The notes: a model not told the origin generated them from the letters alone. DNA of 64,000 nucleotides from Spirodela intermedia (GCA_902729315.2 LR746268.1:2287501-2351500), one strand, 5' to 3'. Positions 11,905 through 22,724 are shown, numbered from the stretch's first letter. Numbers and translations are program-made.

Positions 11905-14900
11905 GAGTAAGCCTGAAGCTTGCCGACCAGATGAGTCATTGTCTTGCTGGAAGGATCAGACAATCAAGAGGTCTAATTGACTTCGAGATGTGACAAAAAA
12001 ATTCAAAATCAAAGGAAAAGAGAATAAGATGCAACTCATATTGAAGTTCATTGAAGCACATAAAGGAGGATTGACTGATGTACGTGTTAAGAAAACTCCA
12101 AAGAGTTTATTGAGAAAAGTTAAAAAGACACAGCACAATATCCCTGCACCATCTTTCTAATGGCTCCCCCTCCTTCAAACATCTAATGTACTGATGTTGA
12201 GAAAGTGAAACCCCTTAGTTGCCAACAGGTTTTGAAGTGAACGCCCCAATAATTTTACATGATATCAGAGTTTTACGTTTCTGCACACCATATTTCTATT
12301 CATCATGTGACAAAGCACAAATGATTAGGGTTACACATGGGGGGAGTGTGGAAGTAATCCCACATTAGACAAGTGAGCTAAAATCCTATAGTTTGATAAG
12401 ATAAGCTATTCTGCTCATTCCCCATTGATTGCGTCAGAACTAGACCAACATTGGGCGATATTATTCATTCACACTATTCACTATTCTCATTCTATATCAT
12501 TAGATGGATTCTATATCATTAGATGAACCTTGTATGAGGATCAGATGTTTCACTCTTTTCACCCTTGTAGATGGCATTCCCGAGATGGCTGTCAACTTAC
12601 CACCACCCATGCCCAACCTAATTCCTCAAAAACCTCCAGTGTGTTATAAATTAGAATAGAACCATAACAGAAATTGTCGCAGATGAGATGAAGTACCTGT
12701 CCATCAGCGATTATCAACAAAACATGATACTGCCCACCACTCTGTTCCACAATTGTCATAGCCATCTCAATTATTGGAGCAAACGATGTTGGCCCTGAAA
12801 TTGAAAAAGATGAATTTAATAAAAAAACTACAATCCCATGTGCTCGACATAATCAAGAGATATATGTAACTACCAGCCAACCGCAACTGGGGTGCTATCT
12901 CCCTGTACCGCGACAGAGCCTCCTCAAAGCCATTACAAGGCCTGTCATCCGGGTAGAAGCTAAAAACGTCCTGATCATGCGTTGATGCTGCCAAAAGGGC
13001 AAAATAAGGAAGTAAATAGCCGTTTCCAAATTTGATGATCATGAAGGAAAGATGTGAGGGATCAGAGATTCCTACCATCACCAAACCCAAAGCATGGAAT
13101 GTAATTATCCTCATCAAAAGCGGACAAGGTTCGTCCGATGATTGATATTGCATGCTCATATGGATTCTGAACGTCTCCAATGCGATGTAAGCTTTGACGG
13201 TTGAACGAAATCTTACCTGCAGACAGAATAAAATCAGCGCATATTTCTTTATGCAAGAATCCATCACATAATAACCACATAATTTGAGAGTACAAACCCA
13301 CCCGTCCACTCGTTGCTCTTTGTAAAGTCCACACCGACAATGAGATTTGAAGACTCAAGCCCAGCCCTCGCCAGCGCCTCGGTCACCTATAAACGAAAAT
13401 AGAAGCCAACATTTTCAAGAGCCAAAAAGGCCAACACAGTTCACCAAGAGATGAGATCAACAAACAATCATCAAAATACGGTAGAGTACAGATGCAGCAG
13501 TGACCACCCGAACACAAGCCCAGCTCCTCATGTCTCAAGAGCTATGGATAAGGGCTATTCGCTTTTCTTAGAGGAAAAGAAACATCCATGTACTCGCAGT
13601 ACATCAAGATCCCAACCAGTTTAAATTAAATTATATTCATGAAGAAATGGCAAACAAAAATAGCAAATAAAAGAATATTCCTGTCCATAAATCAATATCG
13701 AACCTTTATGATTATCATCCACACAACAGTTCTACGAATAGACTTTAAATGATATCTACGTGGTTGTTTCACTTTTTTAGAAACAGATTTTATTCATAAC
13801 GCTCATTCATTTCTTATGGTAGTAGCATCAAGAATGACAGAATAGGACATGAAACTACTTCATCAGAAATTCACAGCTATCAGCTTTCATGTATCTCAGG
13901 CTAGCTCCAGCATATGTCAGATGTATAGTTCTTTTGACACTCTGAGCCTTAAAGAAAATCAGACTAATTGGCGAAGTCTATATACCAGGGTTAAATAGAC
14001 TTCACAAGCAAACTGATTAGAATACCTGCAGAGCAGAGACTGATTTGACGCCAGAGGTGAGAGGGAGAGCAGGGGGGCCCACTAATTACAAACTAGGAAA
14101 ACACTGACTTTTTAAAAGGGGCCCCACACCTTTGAAGAGGGATACCGACTTTTGAAGAACCATACAAACTTGAGAGAACTTTGGGGCGACTGCTTTTAGA
14201 CACTTGGAAGGGATGAGTGGTAACACAACCTTGAAGGAAACATTTTAAATAACAGAACGATTCCGTTTTTCTGGATATCATCCACATGGGACTAGAAGGA
14301 GGCCATTCATTTCCTATGCAGCACTATTGATCCTTTCAACTCATAAATATTGTACAAAGAGAAAGATGATTCCTGCGAGAAGTTAAATGTCCAACTTCTA
14401 CTGCTGAACCGATTGATACACAAGGGGAAACAGATGATGACGGTAGATGTCTGAGACTTTGTATCATGGTTACCAGGAAGGTTTCAAGGAATAAGATAAT
14501 GGTTCATAAATAAAACAAATCCTTCATTATAAATCCTATTAGTTAGTTTCAATCGGATATCCTCAGCTTCAAGTATAAGAGCTCAATTTGCCGATTTCTT
14601 AGATCACACAAGTAAATGAGAGAGCCTCGACATAATCTGTTGCCAAAGGAATTTTCATCTCGATCTCACATAAAATCCCATATAAATTTTTTTCAACGGA
14701 AATTTTTCTCGTAGAGAAAACTTCTATTATGCCCACAGAAATTGAGCACATAATATTTCAACATTAGGTAAATTTCCTTCACATACCCTTCGTCTCCCTC
14801 ATGGTACGTACCTCTTCCAGGGAGTTGTAGTCATCAGCAATCCTCGAATACTTCCTATCCAGCCTGCGTCTAGGCTGAGGTTGATGAACTGGGTAGCTTG

Positions 14901-15096
14901 TTGTAGGCGCGGAGTATGGCACTCCATAACCCTCATGCTGAGCCTGAGATGACCGTTCAGCGGGTTCATATGGAGGAGCAGGCCATGATGGACGATCCTG
15001 TGGATATCCCCTACCGCCAACACTGCTGTAAGATGGGAAAAAGTTGGACCCGGAGGACCTCCTGCCAGAATCCTCCCGGGAGCTCTTCCCTCCCAT
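9993..15096 (-). CDS. RGLG: RGLG-type copine/vWA-domain RING E3 ubiquitin ligase
   Basis: Membrane-anchored E3 ubiquitin ligase of the RGLG family, known in Arabidopsis for K63-type chains and roles in auxin, ABA and drought signalling. Exons in transcript order (- strand): 15096-14812, 13386-13302, 13216-13076, 12987-12874, 12794-12697, 11770-11691, 11221-11116, 11011-10884, 10796-10610, 10230-10174, 10073-9993. All are GT-AG and in phase, giving 453 aa, the usual family length. It starts MGGKSS, a classic N-myristoylation context (Gly2), followed by a P/S/Y-rich linker and RKYSRIADDYNSLEEV. The vWA/copine domain begins near residue 96, with MIDAS-like D115-x-T117-x-S119 in VDFTKSN, then SIIGRTLSAFDEDN, ASTHDQDVFSFYP and GVGDGPWDMMKEFDDN. 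The RING is C410-x2-C413 ... C424-G-H426 ... C429/C432 ... C439-x2-C442, and the protein ends TRIKLY. The exact Arabidopsis paralogue is not decided. Intron 9 carries a tandem repeat. Confidence 0.96.
10399..10580. repeat. Intronic repeat pair in RGLG-like intron 9
   Basis: Two nearly identical ~53-base units, 10399-10451 and 10526-10580, share GCAAGAAATAAGAATTTTAT and CCATGCATG blocks. A shortened, more diverged copy lies between them near 10465-10500. All are inside the intron separating the vWA linker exon from the RING exon. Confidence 0.8.
11872..11900. repeat. (CT)n microsatellite in RGLG-like intron 5
   Basis: CT dinucleotide run inside the intron between exons 5 and 6 of the minus-strand ligase gene. 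Confidence 0.9.
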
Positions 15097-16340
15097 CAAC
15101 CCGAGAAATCTGAAAATATCCTTCAAGAACACCAAGAGAGAGCAGACCAGCACAATCCACAGCACGCCCACCTGGTAACAACGATGACCGGCACCAGAGG
15201 TCGAAGAAGATTACGGGATGAAGCAGCGGCAATGGATCCCGATTAAACTACTTTTACCATGAGATTATAAACAGACGGTGTAGGTATTCATGCGGAGCCC
15301 TTCAGGAGCCCTTGTTCGTCGGCGTCAAGGAATGAAGCTTTGACTTCGCTAGAGTCCGTGGAAGGGAAACTTAAGGAGGAGGGGAAACCCCCGACACGCT
15401 TGAATAGGTACGAAGATGGCGGCGACGAGGTGAATTTGTACTTGCCAACTCCGGATCAAGACGGCGGGAAAACGCGGCGACGACAAGACTGAAGAACCGC
15501 CTGGAGAAGAATCTTCTCAGATGTCATGAGCTTCTCCTGAATGTGAAATCCAGACACGTTGACGGTATGATGTTTCTCCCTTCTGAAAGAAGGAAAGAGA
15601 CCAAGAAAGGAGGGAAAATTCGATTAAAAAACGTAAAATATACTCGATCGAAAATGTGCTGACTTTCTGATGTGACGTCTAGATAAGGTGAACCCTCTTT
15701 CCTGATTTCGTGAGCGAGAATATAAAAGTTTGAGCAATGACGTAATTGATGGATATTGGGTCCGTCACCTCGGCAAAACCATGGAAGATGTAGGACTTAA
15801 TCCACGGAAGACCAAAAACGATCTCAAAGCGCATGAAATGATTCTCAAGGAAACATGATTTTTCTGTGTGATTGAAAGCTCGTAGAAAAACGGAGATTCA
15901 TCGCTAAATCCACCCACTTGTTCAACGTTTTTTTTTTGCAGGCGAAGGAGGACGAAACTCCCCCCCTTCCCACGGATCTGGGCCTCCCTGCTCAGAAAAA
16001 AGCCGGCGGCGGGAGATGAAAAGGAAGAAGACGGAACGACAGAGGGTGAAGCAAGCAAGAGACGGCTCCAGTAGGGTTCTGGCCGATGCCTTCCTCGAGC
16101 ACCTACCTTGACGAAATCTCCGATTCAAGCTCCATGCGCCTGTGAAGCTCCGCTGGAATCCATCCCCCACGGCGGAAAAAAAGTTGGAGCTTTCCAATCC
16201 CTTTTACCCCGCCGCGGTCGTTTGCTGCTTCGCCGGAAGGCGACAATGAGGGAAGGGAAGGGAAGGGAATTGACCCGCTGTCGGTCGTCAAAAGAGAGGA
16301 CTTGACAGAGGACGAAATCCTCACTCCGCCTCGCCTATAC
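15097..16340 (-). other. Probable 5' leader and leader intron of the RGLG-like gene
   Basis: On the minus strand TTACCAG ending at 15172 is a good acceptor 75 bases before the ATG. A strong donor CAAG|GTAGGT lies at 16108/16107. Together they suggest a noncoding first exon (about 16340-16108) and a ~930-bp leader intron. CTTGTATAGG near 16340 on the minus strand is a weak TATA-like element. The open frame running through the leader (MGVLWIVLV...) is not part of the family protein, whose conserved start is MGGKSS. The splice signals are seen; the model is inferred. Confidence 0.45.
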
Positions 16341-16395
16341 AAGAAATAGCCGAACTCCCCCCCGCCCCCTCTGTACTCCAGCCAGCGGTAGCACT

Positions 16396-16399
<4 letters not shown>

Positions 16400-16438
<39 letters not shown>
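16400..16438. repeat. (GA)n microsatellite
   Basis: Uninterrupted GA run just upstream of the inferred RGLG-like transcription start. Confidence 0.95.
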
Positions 16439-16441
<3 letters not shown>

Positions 16442-16540
16442 GGGGCTGGATTTCATGGGGGCCACTCCAAGAGCCCCCCTTCACGACGCTCCTAACCTGG
16501 CCCGAGCCCTGTGCCTGCCTGGAACGTCTGTATCTGTCTG

Positions 16541-16859
<319 letters not shown>

Positions 16860-17094
16860 CTTATAGAAAATGAGATGCTCGACAAAATAGGAAGAACTGA
16901 GGGTCCTGGTATAGAAAGAGGGATTTTTTCTGGGCTCGGGCTGGACGAAGGTCTGCATAAGCAACGCCCAGGGCCCGGATCAGTCTTGGCTCCACCTGAG
17001 GGCCATTGAACTTCACATTCGGTCCATTAAATACCGGGCCGGGCCATTGCGTTAAAGCGGCCCTAACACGAGGGCCATTGGACCAAGAAGTAAT

Positions 17095-17545
17095 TTTCAC
17101 TACCTTGATGATAATGATGATAATGATGAGCATGGGGACGGCCCCTTCTATTGTGCCCTTTATCATGTTAGCTATGTCCAACATACGATAAGATTAATAC
17201 TAAGATTATATACACCATAATACTCCAAGCTCTTTATTCCTTCACTCAACTCTATTTATGGTAGTTGCCCACATCCAAAAAAGTTTAAACCTTTTAGAGG
17301 GAGAAGCAGGTGCCCTTTTGAGGGTATTTTTAGGGGATAGAGAGAGAGAGAGAGAACGGTTCTTCACCAAACTCTCAGATGGTCACTCTCTTGATGATGA
17401 TGATGATGATGATGATGATGAGTATGGGGAAACATAACATGAAACACTTTCAACTCTATTTTTGGCAGTTGCCCACATCCAAAAGTTTTAAGCTTTTAGA
17501 GGGAGAAGCAGGTGCCCTCTTGAGGGTATTTCTAGGAGATAGAGA
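17095..17545. repeat. Tandem duplication including a GAT trinucleotide tract
   Basis: Unit 1 (about 17095-17355) and unit 2 (about 17385-17545) share a GATGATGATG...GAG(C/T)ATGGGG block, a GCCCACATCCAAAA block, GAGGGAGAAGCAGGTGCCCT and GAGGGTATTT(T/C)TAGG. Unit 2 has expanded to a pure GAT tract at 17393-17422. Unit 1 keeps interrupted GATAAT and is longer in the middle, so unit 2 has lost about 70 bases. Confidence 0.8.
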
Positions 17546-17795
17546 CTATACGTATATATGAACTAACCTTCACGAAACTCTCAAGTTCTCCGCTGATGGT
17601 CACTCTCATGCAGACTGAGAGCGTAACTGGTTCTAACCCTAATCCTCTTCCTGTCTTCTCTTCTCCTACCTCCCCCTTTGATCCATTTGGCTCCCTAAAA
17701 CCGAATGAATCATGTTTTTTCTCCTCAGTTAGCGAGGGCACTAGCGCTGATATATACTTTTTATTCCTTTCTTTTCCCTCAAATCCTCATATAAT

Positions 17796-17859
17796 CGTCA
17801 AATGATCATCATTGGTGTGTTTTATGACTTGGACGAATTCCAATGATCATCATTTGACG
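17796..17859. repeat. Short inverted repeat, 20-bp arms
   Basis: Arm 17796-17815 (starts CGTCAAATGATCATC) pairs with 17840-17859 (ends CATCATTTGACG), 19 of 20 positions, with a 24-base loop. It has no MITE-like flanking duplication that I can see. Confidence 0.75.
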
Positions 17860-18850
17860 CATAATAAGGGGAAATATTTTCAGTTTTAACTACTAAGATA
17901 AAATCGTTGTCCAATAAAAGTAGGCCGAATAATATATTTAAAATTAAGATAAAATAATTTAATGGTGAACTGGATGGATTTTCTTATAACATTTCAAAAA
18001 ATAGGTTTTTAGTCCTCAAGCTCTATGATTTGGTCGTCCAATTTCACATGAGATGATCCCTTGATGCTGAAAATTTCCAGTATGGAATGATAGGGGGATT
18101 GAAGAAACAAGAGAATCCTAAGAAATCATTGCATAGTAGAAATAATCCGGGAAATAATAGAAATGTGCATGAAAAAATCGTAGCATTAGGAAGAAGAGGA
18201 AAAAGTATGCTAAAAACAGCATAAAATAAACTTAATGAGATTATAGAAAATCCTAAGAGTAAGATACTGAAAAATTCATGCATATAATGCGAGAAAGTAT
18301 CAGCAAGAAAATTAATGAGATACCACATAGTCGATCGAACTAGGATATAGCTCATCAGGATCAGTAATACTTTATCTAATTCTTGGAACCCAACCGTTGA
18401 TTGATCTGATCCAACGAATCAGATTTTAAGATGTAAGTTGCTGGATTCAGCCGAACCAACCCATTTCAAGAATACCATCTGATATTCTACCTTGTTTATG
18501 TTCATTCTAATGGCGATTACCTTTGGATATACATTAAACTGTTGTGCATGTAGAATTTTGATTAATTTTTGGGCCCGGGTCGTCATTTCCGCTGAATCGG
18601 ACGAGTCAAACTGGGTTCAACGATTCTGTCGAAGAATCGATGAATTTGCTTCGAATACGACGTTTTTAACCTTAATATAGCAAAAGATCTCGTCGATTCT
18701 GAATCATCCACTCGGGGTGTAGATGCCAATGCCGATATTCGAATCGGAATCAGCGGCTTACGCAGCCCCAGCTCGAGAACCGGGAAAAAAAAATCTCTCC
18801 TTTCATTCCGGCCCCGCCGCCACGCACCCCTCTCCTCCTTCCTTCCTCTC

Positions 18851-18858
18851 TATAAATA
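18851..18858 (+). promoter_or_regulatory. TATA box TATAAATA of the 75-aa gene
   Basis: A consensus TATAAATA lies 77 bases before the ATG at 18928, a normal spacing for a plant promoter with a ~45-base leader. It supports the small reading frame downstream as a real gene. Confidence 0.65.
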
Positions 18859-18927
18859 TTTGTCCCTGGGGAGAAGCCGAGGAAGACGGAGAGAAGAAGG
18901 CGCTGCGAGAAAAGAAAGGGAGTGGAG

Positions 18928-19155
18928 ATGTCGAGTGTGGTGGATTCATGGCGGAGGAAGATGCCCGAGCTTGACGGGAGAAGCCAAGCGGCGGCGGGAG
19001 GCGTCATGAAGGCTGAGTCGAGCCTGCGGGAAGGAGAGAAGAAGGGAGATCAGGAGCCGCCGGGTGTGTCGCCGCAGAACAAGGGGCTTCGCCGGCAGTC
19101 CACACTGTCGGAGGTCACGATTTCCATGCTCATGGACCGCTTCGCCCCCTGCTAA
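18928..19155 (+). CDS. Small intronless protein, 75 aa, unknown function
   Basis: A GC-rich single-exon frame, MSSVVDSWRRKMPELDGR to the C-terminal TLSEVTISMLMDRFAPC, directly below a good TATA box. The charged, low-complexity middle (AAAGGVMKAESSLREGEKK) looks disordered. The hydrophobic last ~18 residues with MDRFAP look like a short conserved tail of the kind seen in small uncharacterised plant proteins, but I cannot name the family with certainty. An in-frame GTG two codons upstream is not a credible plant start. No signal peptide or membrane segment is visible. A CT repeat follows the stop. Confidence 0.65.
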   Translation: MSSVVDSWRRKMPELDGRSQAAAGGVMKAESSLREGEKKGDQEPPGVSPQNKGLRRQSTLSEVTISMLMDRFAPC

Positions 19156-19841
19156 AATACCCACCTAGAAAATTATTCTCTCTCTCTCTCTCTCTCTCCG
19201 TTTCCCATGAGTATGAGCGTTTGCATGTACATTTGAAGGTATAAACATGAAGTATGTGATGAGATTCTCTCCGTGACTATCCACCACTTCGTTCCTTTAT
19301 GAAGAACACGGCTGGGTCTCTCTCTCTCTCTCTCCTGAGCTCATGAGCTTCTCCATCCACACATGCACGAACGCCTGCCTGCGTCAGTGACAACATTAAT
19401 ACAAAATACGTGATGAACTCTCCCATGCTTATGGATCTCTCTCTCACTCTCTCTCTCTCATGAGTTTCTCTAATTCCCACACCCACGAAATCCTTGGGGG
19501 GAACGGCCTGGTATTGTTCGACAGCTCCGTCACGATCGACAAGCCGCCATTTTTTCTCCGGAGATCCATCCGGCAGCTTGGGAGCAGGAGACGCTGTCGG
19601 TGTAGGCGGAGAACCGGAGATCCCCGGGGGGTGGAATATCCTCGCGGAGATGCCCAGGGAAGTAATGCTGGCGGCGGTCCCACTTTCGAGTATAAATATA
19701 TCTGTGCACTGAATCAATAACTGCTAAATTTTGATTCACAGATATTTCGTGTGTTGGTAGGACCAGGGATGCCGATGCACTTAGTAACCCCTGGCTGCAT
19801 TTCCGAATTTGGGCTTTCTTTACAATCAAACCCAAAACGAA
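19156..19841. other. Intergenic, CT microsatellites and an unassigned GC-rich stretch
   Basis: CT runs occur at about 19171-19198, 19318-19334 and 19438-19460. The stretch 19490-19690 is GC-rich and open on both strands (about 146 codons on -, 86 on +). Neither product has a recognisable motif, so no gene is called. Confidence 0.45.
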
Positions 19842-19846
19842 AATAG

Positions 19847-20114
19847 TGTTGGTATTTAATGTAAAAATATTTCTCATTTTTTGTCTTTATTAGGCCTTTC
19901 TTTTGTTGCTTAGTGGGCTAAAGTTGTTGTGTATTTAGTGGGCCATAAGTGGTCAGTTCATTTAATATATGTGACCATAAATACTAATATAAAATGTTTT
20001 GTCATTTTCTAAGATTCATGAGCACACAAATCGTCTTTTTTTCCTCACTCTCTCATTCATTTTTCTCTCCAAAATTATTATTTTTATTGCAGATTTATTC
20101 TTTTATTTCCTACA
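19847..20114 (+). repeat. 5' LTR of the foldback Copia-type element
   Basis: 268 bp, starting TGTTGGTATT and ending TTCCTACA. The terminal ~77 bp (TTTTTCTCTCCAAAATTATT onward) are repeated at the element's right end with a few substitutions. The left TSD AATAG precedes it. Confidence 0.85.
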
Positions 20115-20116
20115 AG

Positions 20117-20127
20117 TGGTATCAAAG
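20117..20127 (+). other. Primer-binding site, tRNA-iMet type
   Basis: TGGTATCAAAG begins two bases after the 5' LTR and matches the plant initiator-methionine PBS TGGTATCAGAG at 10 of 11 positions. This is typical of Copia elements. Confidence 0.85.
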
Positions 20128-20200
20128 TGTTACATTTGCATATTGGGCGTTGTGTTCTTTTGTGGAGAGACCAACAACAACAGAATAAGAGAAATTTGAG

Positions 20201-20930
20201 ATTTATGCAAAGTATTTAGGGTTTTTTGAAGATTTCTTACCATAAAAAATATTTTGAATATTAAAATCATCATTTACATGGAGAAAAATCATCATAGTAG
20301 TGAGATGACGAATGATAATCTCTTAAACTTATATAACCTCTTGTTCTGTTTTATAATGGAGAAAAATATCATTTTTAGAGTATTAAAATAAAGATATTTT
20401 TTATTTCTTAAGAGTTATGGGAATTAATTGAGAGTGAAAATAAGGAAGAAGAGACTTTAAGACAAGAAAATAAGAAATTTTAAAAAAAGAATGCTAAAGT
20501 ATTATCAATTTTACAACAATCAATTTCAGAAGTCATTTTTCCACGAATTGTTAATGCATCAAGTTTATTTGAAGTATGAAATTCGTAAAAAAATAACTTA
20601 TAAAATTAATTGCTGTAAAATTAATAACGCCTTAACATCTTTTTTTTGAAATTCTTTATTTTCTTGTCTTGAAGTATCTCCTTCCTTATTTTCACTCTCA
20701 ACTAATTCCCATAAGTCTTGAGAAATAAAAAATATCTTCCTTTTCATACTTTAAAAATCATATTTCTTTTCATTAAAAAAATAGAACAAGAGGTTGTGGA
20801 AAGTTTAAGAGATTATCATTCGCCATCTCACTATTATGACGATTTTTCTCTACGTAAATGATGATTTTAATGCTTAAAATATTTACTACTACAAGAAATC
20901 TTCAAAAAATCTTAAATACTTTTCATGAAT
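20201..20930. repeat. Long imperfect foldback, arms of about 350 bp
   Basis: Left arm 20201-20548 is complementary to right arm 20581-20930, with roughly four-fifths identity by eye and short indels, leaving a ~32-base loop. Matching blocks include AAAATCATCATTTAC, GAATGATAATCTCTTAAACT, GAGAGTGAAAATAAGGAAG and CAAGACAAGAAAATAA. Both arms are gag-derived, so this is a head-to-head arrangement of two diverged copies of one gag segment. A transcript across it would form a long double-stranded RNA. Confidence 0.9.
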
Positions 20931-20938
20931 CGTCCCCT

Positions 20939-21015
20939 TTCTCCCTCTTTTTCTTGTCTATTTTTCTCTCCAAAATCATTATTTTTGTTGTAGATTTATT
21001 CTTTTATTTCCTACA
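20939..21015 (+). repeat. Truncated 3' LTR of the foldback element
   Basis: This copies the last ~77 bp of the 5' LTR in direct orientation (TATTTTTCTCTCCAAAATCA to TTCCTACA). The first ~190 bp of a full LTR are absent and their place is taken by the inverted gag arm. The TSD copy AATAG follows at 21016. Confidence 0.8.
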
Positions 21016-21052
21016 AATAGAGCCTACATGGAAGTTCTCTCTTTACCTCTCT

Positions 21053-21104
<52 letters not shown>
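21053..21104. repeat. (CT)n microsatellite
   Basis: CT run preceded by C-rich sequence, immediately downstream of the foldback element. Confidence 0.95.
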
Positions 21105-21107
<3 letters not shown>

Positions 21108-21544
21108 TGGGGACCTCTTTGGAGCCCGATTTCTCAGGTTTTCTCCATGGACGATGTAAGACATCCCTAATATCAGGTTGGGGCTGCAAGGACCCGCAAT
21201 GAACCAGAAATAGAGAGCAGAGAAGATTGGCATCAAGCATTGGGCAATCCAAACAGCTTTTCAATGCCAGAGTAGTCCAATATCATGGGTAGAAACTTAA
21301 CATTTTATAAGACCGCTCAACCATAACCAGTAGTCCTTCTAAACTACCCATCCCAAATGATTCCCACGGCACACAAGACTCAAGTTCTAGTTACTCTATT
21401 AGTTGTTTAACGTGTACGAATCCTCTACTAGTTGTCAACTAGTTTCATAATCTCAAGAACAATCAGTTGACTTTTCCCTTATGGAAAAATCTAAAAATTT
21501 TGAGTTTGATCGACAATCAGATCGTAGAATTATATGGCGTTAAA

Positions 21545-21914
21545 TTATTTGAAAGTTTTAGTGCGGCGGCGAGCTCCCCATCGGGGAAGGGCTCGACGGC
21601 GGTGGCGGCGATCAGCATGCCGTGTCGAGGTGGGCCCCCTTCAGGGAGGCGGCAGGGATGTGCAGGGGGGGGGAAGAAGGCGCATAGCAGCTGCACGGCG
21701 GCGCCGGGGACGACGAGGAGCAGCGAGAGGACCGTGCACGCGGCGGCGGCGGCACAGCCGAGTGCGAGGACGCGCTTGTGGCCGCGCGAGGAGGTGCTTC
21801 CTGCAGGGCGGGGCTGTGCTGCCCGGCGCGCCGGCCATCTGCCCGGCCTTCCCTGGGGTGTGGAGGTCCTCCGTGCAGTCTCCTGCCAGCCAGAAAACAA
21901 AGAAGACGAAAGCA

Positions 21915-21915
<1 letters not shown>
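21545..21915 (-). other. GC-rich open stretch, possible exon or gene relic
   Basis: A sharply GC-rich island is open in several frames. The most protein-like reading is on the minus strand: after an acceptor-like CTGGCTGGCAG (minus) it reads GHKRVLALGCAAAAACTVLS followed by LLLVVPGAAVQLL, a plausible membrane-spanning segment, and runs to a stop near 21517. The plus-strand frame is arginine-rich, as expected of an antisense shadow. C and G homopolymers make frame integrity doubtful. I recognise no family, and no partner exons were found. Confidence 0.25.
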
Positions 21916-21916
<1 letters not shown>

Positions 21917-21957
<41 letters not shown>

Positions 21958-21976
21958 TATATATATATATATATAA
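21917..21976. repeat. (GA)n followed by (TA)n microsatellite
   Basis: GA run to about 21953, then GTATATAT to 21976. It gives low-complexity frames only. Confidence 0.9.
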
Positions 21977-22308
21977 CAAGCGCCTTGGAGAAAAGGAAAG
22001 GAATAGAGCGAAGCGTCTGCATGTTTCGACATCAAGCAATCATCCGATACTCAGATCCTCCGGAAAATTTTTGAGGACCAGAGAGGAATCCTAACTCGAC
22101 GTCCATGAAAGCGAAGGGAGGAAGCTCGAGGGCCCATGGGAGAGGGGCATAGAAAGATGGCATCAGTTCTGTCAACGCCGTTCAACTCTCCAGGGTGTAT
22201 TGAATAAGATTCAGGCACGACCTCTTTCAGACTACATTCATCTGATAAATACTTAAAGTCAACGTAATCCGTATATCGTCTAAAAATAGCCACACACCAG
22301 GACTTCAT

Positions 22309-22471
22309 AAAGTCAACTTCGGTCAAAATTTCCATTTTTAGTCAAACCCACATATACATGGGCCAAGGAGAAAACCGCAGACAAAACCGTGGGGATTTCA
22401 CAAAAGTCAACTTCCCTAAAAATTCCCTTTTTGGTCAAAAATTCCATTATATACATGGGCCTCGGGGAAAG
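22309..22471. repeat. Tandem duplication 3' of coilin
   Basis: Two diverged units of about 70 bp, near 22309-22376 and 22403-22471, share AAAGTCAACTTC, a TTTTTRGTCAAA-type block, ATATACATGGGCC and GGRGAAARCCG. Period is about 94. It lies within 50-210 bp downstream of the coilin stop, so it may be in the 3' UTR. Confidence 0.7.
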
Positions 22472-22518
22472 CCGTTGACCTGGTTCATTTGCGGTGAAGA
22501 ACTGTGGGGATGATCTCA

Positions 22519-22724
22519 CTAAATGTCGTTGTTCGATCTGAGAAGGGAGACGGTCGGCCCAAGCGCACTTCTCCTCAGAGCTCGAAGCGACCATGCGGCG
22601 CCGCCCGTGGTAGGCCGTTTCCTGTCCCAATTGTCCCAACCCTTCTTCTGCGACAGCTCCCCCTTCTTCTCCTCCAACGCCAAGCTTATCTCCTCCCACA
22701 CATTCCCTGGCTCTTTCTCTAAAA

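Larger units (their letters stand above)
16860..18850. other. Intergenic region with duplicated segments, no gene recognised
   Basis: It contains a tandem duplication with a GAT microsatellite (17090-17545) and a short inverted repeat (17796-17859), followed by AT-rich sequence. Reading frames are short and resemble nothing I know. Confidence 0.5.
19847..21015 (+). mobile_element. Copia-type LTR element with palindromic interior
   Basis: Structure: 5' LTR 19847-20114 (TG...CA), primer-binding site, partial gag, inverted partial gag, then a 3' LTR remnant about 20939-21015 ending CCTACA. The pentamer AATAG lies directly outside both ends (19842-19846 and 21016-21020), a target-site duplication. 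The left interior encodes a broken Copia gag/UBN2-like stretch: KKNAKVLSILQQSISEVIFP starts near 20486 and RIVNASSLFEV follows. The interior has no pol. The 3' LTR keeps only the last ~77 bp and is in the same orientation as the 5' LTR, whereas the second gag segment is inverted. The element is non-autonomous. It lies between the 75-aa gene and the 3' end of coilin. Confidence 0.85.

Noticed and set aside
12240-12640. A TRIM or solo LTR in RGLG-like intron 5 (TGATATCAGAG and CCCACATTAGAC motifs)
   Set aside because: The two motifs are suggestive, but no terminal TG/CA boundaries or flanking duplication could be found.
14779-15171. Upstream extension of the RGLG-like protein (MGVLWIVLV start)
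   Set aside because: The family starts at MGGKSS with a myristoylation glycine; the extension is leader sequence after an acceptor-like site.
19277-19717. 146-codon minus-strand frame with Pro-rich sequence (PPGISGSPPTPTASPAPKLP)
   Set aside because: No recognised motif, an overlapping open plus frame, and CT repeats inside it; GC-richness alone explains the open frame.
21534-22094. 186-codon plus-strand frame, arginine-rich
   Set aside because: Composition is typical of the antisense of a GC-rich coding-like strand and it runs into GA and TA repeats.
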